From Cichorium intybus (Eukaryota > Streptophyta > Magnoliopsida > Asterales > Asteraceae): a stretch of 64,000 nt of DNA. Below, piece by piece: positions 36,891 through 47,465 of the stretch. Below the pieces are notes generated by a model. It ran no database searches. It worked only from the letters and a program-made list of their open reading frames with translations, and was not told the origin of the DNA. Both the position numbers and the translations under genes were made by a program. Positions within the stretch are counted from its first letter, which is position 1; every line of letters starts with the position of its first letter. The stretch lies in assembly GCA_023525715.1 (NCBI GenBank), contig CM042013.1, positions 83,688,494 through 83,752,493 on the forward strand. Direction: 5' to 3'.

Positions 36891-37989
36891 TGACAACGCC
36901 TAATGATATCAAGTATTTTAGGCGTTGTTGAGCCCTGTTCTTGATAAAATTAAATCAGATATGTCTGGATATTCTCACTTTTCGTGCCAGGACTTGTTTG
37001 GAAGAAAAGAATGGAAACAGGGACTAAAAGCGTGCAAAAGGAAGAAGTTTGGAAAAGAATGAAAAATCAAGGAAATACGTACGCGCGCCGCGGATCTATG
37101 AAACGCACGACGCGGGCTTAAGGCGGTGTAACACATTCAAATGACGAAAAAACGGGATCTGATAAGTACGCGCGCCGCGGATTCTTCATCTGCGCGGCGC
37201 GGCCTCGAGAAATTTGCAACTATAAATAGAGGCAATTCCAGCCGAAAACCCGAGCAAAGACCGGGTGTAAAATCGACCTTGAAGCTCTTTGACTCCAATA
37301 TTTCGTTCCAGCAACTTCTCAATTGGTATTTTCATGTTTTGGATTTTATTTTTAATTAGTTAGACATTTGTAAGCTTTGGTTTGTATCTTTGGGAGTGAC
37401 AACCATTGATACCAAGCTTAGCTTTCTGTTTTAGTATTATTTAGTAACTGTTTTGATGTTTGGATTTGAGTTTGATGAATGAGAATGATTTGGTTATGAG
37501 TATTATTGGTATTTCGGTATTTTGGATGTTTGTTTGTGTTTTGATTGTTTGAATTGTGTTTGGATCTTATTTTGGCCTTGTTTGGAACTGCTTTCCTTTG
37601 CTGAAATCAGTAGCCAATTAGGTTAGCTTTGGGCCACTTTAGCTAGTAGCTGTTCAGTCAGAACCCTAGTTATTAGTTAGGTTATGCCTTGTTTGGTTTG
37701 GATGCCTTTGTTTGCTTCTGATTCAGAGATGCACTTCTGATTTCAGAAAGTGACTAGGTTAGTTTGAGTTGAGTTTAGCTTATGCTTGGCTTGAATTTGT
37801 TTGGTTATTGCTTTTGGGTAGTTGAGCACTTAGAAACTAGGTCCTCCGACTGTAGCGTGACACTACTAGTTGGTAATCTGTCATTTAGTCTAACCACGAA
37901 GCTCCTGCGGATCGACCCTGACTACCACTGTACTAGTGTGTGTGTTAGGTTTTCTTTATTTTTGACTGCACGACGACCTAGGCGTGTCA
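36891..37989 (+). repeat. 3' LTR of element B
   Basis: It is 1099 bp and matches 13783-14885, including the terminal hairpin, the CpG array and the TATA box. TATAC (37990-37994) follows, then LTR A resumes. Confidence 0.92.
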
Positions 37990-37994
37990 TATAC

Positions 37995-39186
37995 TCTACT
38001 ATAATCACTCATTTAATGACAAAGTATGTTCCAGCTCAATAGCCCTCATGGATATACAATCCCACACAAAACTCTATAACACAACTATTTCAACATCTAC
38101 TCTGATTATACAATCAATATGTACATTTAACTCGGCTATTGTTACTTGCATATATCAGTTCACTCAATCAGAAATTACCATAATAACCATAACATAACAC
38201 AACCACATATATGTTACGTGTATCTCAACAATCATTAAACATATCTCTACTCAAATACAAAGGAGTACTCACCTTTTATCGACTTGGTACATGAAATTCT
38301 CAAATACTTCGTGTACCGGGCTCATGTCCGCTAAACTTGGTTATAACACCACAGTCTATATCAATTCTCCAACATCCATAATCCTCTCAACAACATCTAA
38401 CTCAAAATATGTAGTAATTGAAAGAGGAAAAAGGGGATATAAATGGTAAATATCAACTCTATATTTACCGAAACCCTCAAATCCGCGGTTCTACTCATTC
38501 AACCGTAGAAGCTCGACAATAATCACATCAACGACTCTAGAGGCATCCACTAACAATCTACTAACAACGTATATAACAATATATAGCTAAATCGTGAAGA
38601 TTGAAAACTAGGGTTTAAAACCCCAAAACCGAGAGATACTCGCCTCGACGAATTAGGAGGCAAGAACACGTTTACGGGGTAAGATCCACGCTTCAATATG
38701 TTTCCCCATGAACCTCCAGGCTTCATTTCACTCAAAATCGTCATTTGGAGCTCTAAAAATCGAAAAAGAACCGTTTTTCTTCGAATGAGGGTTTGCTGTC
38801 TATTTAAATGCTCTGCAGGCGAAACCCGACCCGGGTTGCTTTTACGACTTTTACTCCGTTCGTTTAATAGGCACAACACGACCCGGGTTAAGGAGCACGA
38901 CCCGGGTTGGTTCTTTTTGGCATTTTTCAAACTCAAACTTCTTCCAAAAGGTCCTCTAACCACACTAACACATATAACAACTTATATAATGTTAATTAAA
39001 CTAAGATTAGTACGTAAGAGGGATTCCAACCTCTTCTCACTCATCAACGATCTCAAAACTCGAAGGAAATCACAAGGAACGCCACACCTTTACGCTAAGC
39101 AAACTCATAGCTAGAATCACACCAACTATAAGGTAATAACTCTACTTACCTTATAAAGCATCTCAAATTTAAAAATAGGTCTTACA
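37995..39186 (-). repeat. LTR A left copy, second part
   Basis: It matches 43118-44306 of the right LTR and ends GGTCTTACA. It includes a CpG array (about 38824-38911) of AACCCGGGTCGTG units on the sense strand. A sense TATA-like ATTTAAATAGA follows about 15-25 bp downstream (about 38797-38811). The open frames of 137-168 aa over this region overlap the promoter and are shadows. Confidence 0.9.
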
Positions 39187-40870
39187 AGTTCTCTCCTCCT
39201 TCAAAAGATTTCGTCCTCGGAATCTCTTAGATGAGGCATGGCCTGTACAACCACCTCATCACCGCAATCACACATTACACACAATAATGATATTATTCTC
39301 TCGTTAGCTCATATGACATGTATATATCATTACATCTCATTTACTCATAATATAGCTATAGAAATCAGCTTTCTCGATTCACATTACATTTAGAAACTTT
39401 CTTACTTGACTTCTCTTTCCAAAAAATCTTAACGCCCGCTATTATTCTCATAAGATGATCTCTATAACCATAAAGGTTATTACCATTTCTACGTGGACAA
39501 CCACTCACAATGTACAAGAACTGGATAATAACAAGTTTATCCAGAAGCAACACAAGTAACAAAATAAAAAAAAATGTATGTGTATTAGTTCAGCTTGTCT
39601 CATATAGAGATCTGGGACTCCACTTCCATTCTAAATTTTCTCGAAATGATTTACTCTAACTCAGTAAGGAAAAACAGTCTCATTGTTTCATAACTCATTC
39701 TCTCTCAATTTACTCCTCCAATAACGACACGCCAGTTACTGATTTCTCCTACTTGCACATTCTCATCGATTAGGGTTGGAGAAACACTAATACAACATAA
39801 GAGACATAGACACTCAATTATTTCACTCACATCACACGACTCATCAACAATAGAATATAATTTCAGAATTAATTAGAACATTAGAAACTATCTCAAGTTT
39901 TCTTTATATCTCTTTTGGATTTAGTATTTAACCCTCGACACTTTAGTCAAACAAAACTCTTTTTCAGTTGTTTCTTCTCTACAACTGTACCCTAACTCTC
40001 TAGAATCTCATCTATCTCTACTTCCACCTCAATACACTCATTAGGTTTTCACCCAATATACAATTTACAATCTTTCACCAAATGGCTCCTCTTCAATTCA
40101 ATTTAACAGCATACATCGTGTTATTTCTCTCGATATATTCACTAATTACATCATCTCCTATGTGGAGAATCCGCATCACATTCTCATCAATCATTAGCCC
40201 TATTGGACTCGGCAATTTATTATCAAATCAATTCTCAACACAATCGCATATATTTCTCCCGATACATCATTAGTAATAATTCTCCCCTTGCCATTTCTCC
40301 GTCATTCTCATCTACATTTCTAATTCATTATAATGACACAAAATAAATCATACATACATACGGCTCACCGTAATCTCTACATACAACTCGCAAAGAATTA
40401 ATAATGTTCAACACCGCAATCTCTACGGTGAGATCATATCTCATCACTCGACTAACTCATCAATCTCAAGGAAATAACTCAACATTATTATAACAAAATC
40501 TACTATCGATTGTCTCATACGAATAAGGAGTTTTGTCATCTCGACATTCACACATTTCTCTTATCAGCAATAATCGATTTGATTGCTAAGGAACGAATCC
40601 TATCAATCACAATCACAATTACTTTTATACTCTTTTTAACTCATTTCATAGTTATACAACTTTATCTCATTCAATAATCAAATAAGTTTCACACATTCTC
40701 AAATTAATATTTTAACACATAATTATAACTCAATATCATCCTCAACATCGTCTAAACACAACTCACACATACTCAAAATAGTACAGTTTCAATATTTCAT
40801 ATCATCAACATACAGTGCATGTATGGCTACACATAAGCATGACACTGCAACATCACTCCAGTTCTGCTTA

Positions 40871-41055
40871 TGGTACCCCGTACCATCCTCATGTCTCGTC
40901 ACTCACACTATCTTACAGTACCTCGTACTGTCCTCCAAACTCACTACTCAACATTATCTCATGGTACCTCGTACCGTTCGTTGACCTCATTGCTCAACAC
41001 TCTCTCACGGTATCTCATACCATTCTCTAATCAAATCATGGTACCTCGTACTATT
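40871..41055. repeat. 45-bp tandem array of GGTAC...GTACC palindromes
   Basis: Imperfect units are anchored on TGGTACCCCGTACCA (40871), CAGTACCTCGTACTG (40916), TGGTACCTCGTACCG (about 40962), CGGTATCTCATACCA (about 41008) and TGGTACCTCGTACTA (about 41039). Each unit holds a short inverted repeat, and compensating changes keep several arms paired. Confidence 0.75.
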
Positions 41056-41183
41056 TTCTGATTTCAATCCATCTCCTCTTTGACTCCAGTGGGTCTCCCC
41101 TACGGTCTCGAGCCATATAGACTCACCGTCACTCCTCTTTTTATTTGAGTCACAAATGTCCCCACTACTCTAACCACAAGATG

Positions 41184-41365
41184 CTCGTTATGTGGTTCCA
41201 CAAAAATATGTGGTCTCAACATCAACTACTCAATATGTGACCCCACAGAATATGTGGTCACAATCACATTTACTCGTTATGTGGCCCCACAAAATATGTG
41301 GTCTCAACCACTTTGATCGATATGTGGCCTCACAAAATATGTGATCTCAACCACATATATTAGGC
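41184..41365. repeat. 45-bp tandem array with TATGTGG...CCACA arms
   Basis: About four units begin near 41184, 41229, 41273 and 41318. Each carries TATGTGGYCCCACA and AATATGTGGTCTCAACC-type sequence. A further isolated copy lies at about 41643-41690. The period equals that of the neighbouring array. Confidence 0.75.
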
Positions 41366-42639
41366 AATTAACTCAATCTCTAGGCCAATTAGGCCTACAT
41401 GAACCACTCTAGGTTCTCTCAATTATAACCACAAGGGACTCTTTATGTGGTTACTCAATGTCATATAACATCTCTGTCACAAATATCTCATTATGTGACG
41501 ATTTCAAGTCACAAATACTCAATACTCACATACCTATTCACAATCAGGTATAACATGCATTCAACCACACACTCATCGTCTTTCTCAACTCATACTCTTT
41601 TGGCTATCTCAGCCATTCATTTTGATCAATCATAAGTAATAGTTATGTGGCCCCACAGAATATGTGGTCTCAACCACAAAGTACTCGTACACAGAAATCT
41701 CGTCACATCTATGAAACAACAACCAATATATATTGAATATCATAATTTATATATATTTTTCACCATGAATATTCTCAATATACACACTTCTCCATGGTTG
41801 CTAAGTATTCGCCAAGCAACCACTTATAATCTCAATTATACATAATCACAAAACACTCGTTATGTGATATGTAAATCTTATCTCAAATAGACACGAGATT
41901 CTCATATCGATGCCAATTACTACATTTTTATAACCACAATTCTCTAACACATGTAATTTCAATTGATCTTTTATGTGTCCACATGTTTTACACATAATCT
42001 ATTACATGTATTATCAACAATTTAAATATGTGCGACACATTACAACTAACATGTTAAGTAAAATTACTTACATACCTCATAGCGACAAAATCTTGTCTCC
42101 TCATTAGTTGAAACTTGCGTACTTCGGCTTTCAACTCTTGAGTGTACTCGGCTACACTCACATATCTAAACTCTTAGCTCATGCTCGACTTATGCTCATA
42201 CTCTTTCTCATCATCAATTGGAATTTTGCCTCAACCGGGATCTCATCTCATCATCAGCTGGAATCTCGCCATTAGCTCGGATCTCATTTCAATTAGTATC
42301 ACATCTCGTATTCAGTTGACAACTCATTATCAACTGAAATTTTTGTCTCCTCGTTAGTTGATATCTCATATCAACCAAAATCTCGTCTCATCATCCGCTG
42401 TAGGTCCAACCGACTGTGACCAATTTCTCAACTCATCCTTCATCTGTCTCAATACCTGTATTCACACACAGAATATAAGAAATAATAAATATGATAGAAG
42501 AGTTATACTCAACTCATACTCTAACATCTGCAGCGGTATCTTTTCCAAACATGTGATAGGGGCTCTCTCCTCCTTGGTTCAAGTCTAGGACTCTATACTC
42601 AAAGACCTAGTTCACTTAAACCATGCTCTGATACCAACT

Positions 42640-44306
42640 TGTAACACCCGGTTTCTCATACGAAGTACACCTAAAAATTCTCGAACAATTATACATCAAA
42701 TGGGTATACTTGTACTCTAACCACGGAAACAAGATGTTATCAACATGTATAATTACACAAAAGGTCCTTACAATTTGACCAGGCATTACAAATAAATCAA
42801 ATATGACTAAAGGACAGGCTTTAAACTTGTCCGTCTTTCTTTATCACATGCCTTCCCCTATCACAGCTACAGATACCTGCAAAACAACACAACACTCAAG
42901 TGTAAGCTTATAAAGCTTAGTGAGTAAATCTCAATCACTCTCCATGAATCTTTATCGATAAATATCCTCCTCATTCTCTTTGGCTAATCTCATTATCAAC
43001 ATCCATCATCTCTTAACTCGGAAACCTGCAAACATATTAGTTTCACGAACACCAGCTAATTATTAATAACACCCACTCATTAGTAAGTACCACACTCGGT
43101 ACTACTTATATACTCTACTATAATCAATCATTTAAGGACAAAGTATGTTCCAGCTCAATAGCCCTCATGGATATACAATCCCACACAAAACTCTATAACA
43201 CAACTATTTCAACATCTACTCTGATTATACAATCAATATGTACATTTAACTCGGCTATTGTTACTTGCATATATCAGTTCACTCAATCAGAAATTACCAT
43301 AATAACCAGAACATAACACAACCACATATATGTTACGTGCATCTCAACAATCATTAAACATATCTCTACTCAAATACAAAGGAGCACTCACCTTTTATCG
43401 ACTTGGTACATGAAATTCTCAAATACTTCGTGTACCGGGCTCCTGTCTGCTAAACTTGGTTATAACACCACAGTCTATATCAATTCTCCCAACATCCATA
43501 ATCCTCTCAACAACATCTAACTCAAAATATGTAGTAATTGAAAGAGGAAAAAGGGGATATAAATGGTAAATATCAATTCTATATTTAGCGAAACCCTCAA
43601 ATCCGCGGTTCTACTCATTCAACCGTAGAAGCTCGACAATCATCACATCAACGACTCTAGAGGCATCCACTAACAATCTACTAACAACGTATATAACAAT
43701 ATATAGCTAAATCGTGAAGATTGAAAACTAGGGTTTAAAACCCCCAAAACCGAGAGATACTCACCTCGACGAATTAGGAGGCAAGAACAGTTTACGGGGT
43801 TAGATCCACACTTCACTATCTTTCCCCATGAACCTCCAGGCTTCATTTCATTCAAAATCGTCATTTGGAGCTCTAAAAATCGAAAAAGAACCGTTTTTCT
43901 TCGAATGAGGGTTTGCTGTCTATTTAAATGCTCTGCAGGCAAAACCCGACCTGGGTTTCTTTTACGACTTTTATTCCATTCGTTTAATAGGCACAACACG
44001 ACCCGGGTTAAGGAGCACGACCCGGGTTGGTTCTTTTTGGCATTTTTCAAACTCAAACTTCTTCCAAAAGGTCCTCTAACCACACTAACACATATAACAA
44101 CTTCTATAATCTTAATTAAACTAAGATTAGTACGTAGGAGGGATTCCAACCTCTTCTCACTCATCAACGATCTCAAAACTCGAAGGAAATCACAAGGATC
44201 GCCACACCTTTACGCTAAACAAACTCAAAGCTAGAATCACACCAACTATAAGGTAATAACTCTACTTACCTTATAAAGTATCTCAAATTTAAAAATGGGT
44301 CTTACA
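42640..44306 (-). repeat. LTR of element A (5' LTR in sense orientation)
   Basis: It is 1667 bp, uninterrupted, TGTAACACCCGG...GGTCTTACA. The CpG array is at about 43944-44031. The TSD GTTTG (44307-44311) follows, then the MULE exon resumes. Confidence 0.92.
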
Positions 44307-45239
44307 GTTTGGGACGACTGGCAACATTGTTTGCTTCATCAGGTAATTGAGACAATGCATTGACTTTATCAGGTTATTTAGTGGAGTTCCTGTGATTGTT
44401 CTACATTGACTTCAATAGTTGGCTGATTGTGATTGTGTAGTCGATTATGATATTTGCTTCTTCTTTTTTTTGTGATTAATTTGCTGATAGCGGTTGTTTA
44501 GATCGAGTTCTTGTGATTGATTGGTCAATTGTCAATAGTGTATGTACCTTTACAAAGTTGTCAAGTTGTTAAGTGAATAAGTGGAAACAGAAAGATGATT
44601 GTGTTTGGAATGTATAGACTAAATTACATTTCCAATGATCCATTTTCTATAGTGTTTTTTCTATATGCTCTAAAACAAGTTCTTTTTTTTGTATTTTTTA
44701 ACAATTATATTAAACTTGACGATTATTTTCACATGGAATGTTGCAGAAACTGATTTTTTTGTGATTGCTTTTCATCTCCAGGAACGATTTCTTGCAATTG
44801 AACATGTTTTGTTAGATGGAAGATACTTTTAACAGTACCCTTGATGACAACTCAAGACCGGTATGGGAGAACGGGGCTGAGTCTTCAATAATTGACTATG
44901 TTGACAAATGTGCATCAGGCCAAATGTTTATTGACCTTGATTCTGATGAAAAGTTCATGGATATGCTGAACATGTATAAATCTGAGAAAGAAGTAACCAT
45001 TTATGCCCGGAAAGGATCAATAGATGCAAAAAGACGGGGATAAAATATATCCGCCTATTATTAAACGTTCGTCGGGACGACCTAAAAAGAATAAAATTAA
45101 AGCATTAGATGAGTCTAAAAGAAGACACAAGTGTCCGCGGTGTGGTGAGTATGGACACCGTCAAAAGACATACAAGAATCCCACACCTCAAGGTTTTGAT
45201 CCAAGTGAAACATCCACCTCAAAAAGAAGGAGCAAGTGA

Positions 45240-45689
45240 CTACGATAGTTGGTCGTTTTTACATGTTGATTTTTCGATAGTTAGATTATTCTGATCTGAA
45301 AACTTTAAGTTTTTGTTAGTTAAAGATACTGTGATTTGTGTGAAAAGATTGCTATTTATGGTCAAGTATCAAAGTACCTTGCTATTTTAGTTTTTAGAAT
45401 ATAAGTATGTTGTTTTGGAATGAAATCGTTTTGATTATGATTTGACATTAGAAGTACATGCAACACATGAGGAAACAAAGGAAAAAGTGACCAATATCTC
45501 ACTAGTTGTTAAAACATTAAATACATGGTCAAAACTCAAAGTACATTGCTATTTTGGGTTCTAGAATACAAGTACATTGCTTTGTAATGAAACTTTTTTG
45601 AGTATGATTTGTCGTTACAATTACGGTACTTTTACATGAGGAAAAAAAGAAAAAAATCAACTACATCTCAGTAGTTGTTACCCTTCACT
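45240..45689 (+). other. MULE interior, non-coding
   Basis: This is AT-rich sequence after the transposase remnant. It contains a diverged duplication of about 190 bp: blocks around GTACCTTGCTATTTTAG (45374) and GTACATTGCTATTTTGG (45540), each followed by similar AAGTAC and TGAGGAAA motifs. It ends with TSD TCACT (45685-45689). Confidence 0.5.
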
Positions 45690-45831
45690 TGTAACACCAC
45701 GTCACTCACGGTAAGTTATTTTATATTAATTGTATTATAATTTCAATACGAAATAATATCATAAGTTTTTGGGTGGTTTTAAAACATTTAAGATTTAGTT
45801 GTTATGCGAAAAATGCTAAAAAGGGATAAAC

Positions 45832-46200
45832 CGGGTCGCGTGGTTTGAAACGGGTTGAGTTAAAAGATGAAATCGACACTTAAAAATCATTTTGGAAGAA
45901 CCCGGGTCGTGTTGGCCAACTCGGGTCGCGTTTTGGGTTACAAAAAAATGAAGCTAAGTCACATCAACGTCAAACCGGAGAGGGTTTTAAAACCCGGGTC
46001 GAGTTGCACTAATAAACCTGAATAGGGTTATCAAACCCGGGTCGAGTTGGACTTAAAACCCGGATCGAGTTATTGAAGCCGGGTCGGGTTCCGTCAGGAC
46101 GAAGAATGGAGTTAGCGTGAACCCGGGTCGGGTTTATCAGCACGGGTCGTGCTGCGGGTCTAACCCGGGTCGGGCTGTCTGACACGGGTCGGGTTTCGTG
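45832..46200 (+). promoter_or_regulatory. CpG motif array in LTR E
   Basis: A dozen or so copies of CGGGTCG, often CCCGGGTCGWGTT or CACGGGTCGTGCT, occur within 370 bp. They end about 10-20 bp before a TATA-like CTTTTAAAC. The 3' LTR array (about 52218-52580) shows changes in some units and not others. Confidence 0.55.
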
Positions 46201-46787
46201 CCGGCCCCATCCCTTTTAAACGCGATTTCAATCAGTTGTTGGGTTATTTCTCGAGCAAAAACCTCTCTTTAACCCTAAAAACATTCCCTCTTTGTTCTTA
46301 GATCAAATTGGAAGGCTAAAACGCGTTGGATTAAAGTAATTTTCGATACTTAGCTTATTGAAGGTAAGGTGTTCACTTCTATCCCTTTAGAACGATTGAA
46401 TTTGGTCATTTTGAGTTGGTTTCGCAGGGTTGTGAAGTACCACCTGTAAATTGATGAGAATTTAGAAGATAACACGTATTTAGATGTGTTGAACGTTTCT
46501 AATTCCGAGCTTTAACCGTTGTGACCAAGCTTTGAGCTTGAAGGGTTGAAAAACAGCATATTCACCTTTGCTTGGTGTAAATATGTTTATGTAGGTGCTG
46601 GGAGAACTTGAAGGACCGTTGGAGCTTTTGTGATATTGGCTTAGATTGTATAAATCTTCAATACCAGGTGAGTAATCTGTACTATATCTAATATGATATG
46701 TATTGGTTGAACTCTTGAAATCTGAGGTAGCTTTAGCATTTGAAATGGTAACCTAGAATTTAGCCAAGTTACCCAATTGATATGGTT

Positions 46788-46961
46788 TAACGGCCGCCGT
46801 GGCTAGGAGATTGGATTTCGTATCCAAATGTTAACGGCCTTCGTGGCTAGGAGATTGGATTCTGTATCCAAAATAAACGGCCTATATGGCTAGGATATTG
46901 GATGTGATATCCAAATAATAACGGCCTTTGAGGCTAGGAGATTGGATTGATATCCAAATGT
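46788..46961 (+). repeat. Four-copy 44-bp tandem array in LTR E
   Basis: Units start near 46788, 46832, 46875 and 46919 with TAACGGCC, then GTGGCTAGGAGATTGGAT and a TATCCAAA end. One unit contains CGGCCTATATGGCTAGGATA. The LTR C array has almost the same string on its sense strand. The second LTR copy is at about 53175-53348. Confidence 0.85.
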
Positions 46962-47315
46962 TGATTCAAACAGGGATATGCATTTGTATAGAGTTTTGAT
47001 AACTTAGTTATACATAATTACATATTAAACTGTTTATATGATTACTCATTGAGCTCTATGGCTCACAGTGTATGTGTGAATTGTCCCTACAGGTGAGCGT
47101 GACCCTGCTAAGGGTAAATATGTAGCTTATGGATAGGACTGTTTGTTGTAGCCGCCGAGCTTAGAAGGAGTTTACTTTTGTTATGTACTCCTTGATACAC
47201 TTGTACCCTTTTTGTATAAACTTATACACCTAAATAGTTAGTTTGTATGTTTGGAAACTGTGTTTAAAAATGAAAAATTTTAGGTGTATTTTGTTTTAAA
47301 AGTCGGGTGTTACAA

Positions 47316-47335
47316 GTTGGTATCAGACCCGTGGT
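47316..47335 (+). other. Primer binding site of element E
   Basis: GTTGGTATCAGACCCGTGG lies right after the LTR. It is an initiator-Met tRNA site with one change (GACCC for GAGCC). Confidence 0.8.
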
Positions 47336-47465
47336 TTAAGTGAACTAGGTGTCTATAGAATAGATCCCTGGACTTAAATCTTGAAAAATAGTAGACATGT
47401 TGTGCAGTTGGTTGAATATAAGTTTGTTATTATATATAACCTAACAAATTGTTGAATTTTGAAGT

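Larger units (their letters stand above)
13783..37989 (+). mobile_element. LTR element B, Athila/Tat-like, without pol
   Basis: The TSD TATAC is perfect (13778-13782 and 37990-37994). LTRs of 1103 bp (13783-14885) and 1099 bp (36891-37989) begin TGACAACGCCTA and end TAGGCGTGTCA. The primer site TGGCGCCGTTGCCGGGGA is the tRNA-Asp-type site typical of Athila/Tat Gypsy elements. Net length is about 6.2 kb after removing element C. It carries two ORFs, an acidic 422-aa protein of unknown function and an ATHILA ORF-1-like protein, but no protease, reverse transcriptase or integrase. It is a non-autonomous derivative that kept protein-coding genes. Confidence 0.9.
39187..42639 (-). other. Non-coding interior of element A with tandem arrays
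   Basis: This 3.45-kb region has no gag or pol motifs. The minus-strand purine tract (GAAGGAGGAGAGAACT) is at the left end. The minus-strand primer site AGTTGGTATCAGAGCATGG is at the right end (about 42620-42639). Two 45-bp-period arrays lie in the middle. Near 42190-42410 are scattered repeats of CATCATCAGCTGGAATCTCG-like blocks. It is a LARD-type interior. Confidence 0.75.
13309..44306 (-). mobile_element. LTR element A, non-coding (LARD-like), minus strand
   Basis: The TSD GTTTG is perfect (13304-13308 and 44307-44311). The left LTR (13309-39186, interrupted by element B) is 1666 bp net. The right LTR (42640-44306) is 1667 bp. A tRNA-Met-type primer site lies just left of the right LTR on the minus strand, and the polypurine tract lies just right of the left LTR, so the element reads right to left. 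The 3.45-kb internal region has no gag or pol. Removing A restores the MULE exon frame exactly (...LWEFGTTG...). Confidence 0.9.
13209..45239 (+). pseudogene. MuDRA-like transposase remnant, core deleted
   Basis: The first exon runs 13209-13308 (MIAGVRQVRAIVVFNSNIDW and on). It continues across element A's TSD at 44312-44342 (GTTGNIVCFIR), where a GT donor follows. A second exon at 44816-45050 encodes an acidic segment with FIDLDSDEKFMDMLNMYKSE and KEVTIYARK, typical of the N-terminal part of plant MULE transposases. After a one-base frame change near 45025-45050, the C-terminal part follows: SGRPKKNKIKALDE and the knuckle CPRCGEYGHRQKTYKN (to 45239). The knuckle's last Cys has become Tyr. 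The whole DDE catalytic region between these parts is missing. Known family order supports the reading; catalysis is impossible. Confidence 0.7.
45690..47314 (+). repeat. 5' LTR of element E
   Basis: It is 1625 bp, TGTAACACCACGTCAC...GTCGGGTGTTACA. Contents: a large CpG array (about 45832-46200), a TATA-like CTTTTAAAC shortly after it (about 46208-46216), a 44-bp tandem array (46788-46961), and the hairpin ACTCATTGAGCTCTATGGCT at about 47043, about 35 bp before CAGGTGAGCG. Confidence 0.93.

Noticed and set aside
38550..39114. Overlapping 137-138 aa ORFs on both strands (again near 43670-44234)
   Set aside because: They fall on the promoter/CpG-array part of LTR A, appear in both LTRs, and show no protein family.
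40871..41690. Possible CRISPR-like array because of 45-bp regular repeats
   Set aside because: The sequence is plant retrotransposon interior, repeats are imperfect and contiguous without unique spacers, and no cas genes exist.
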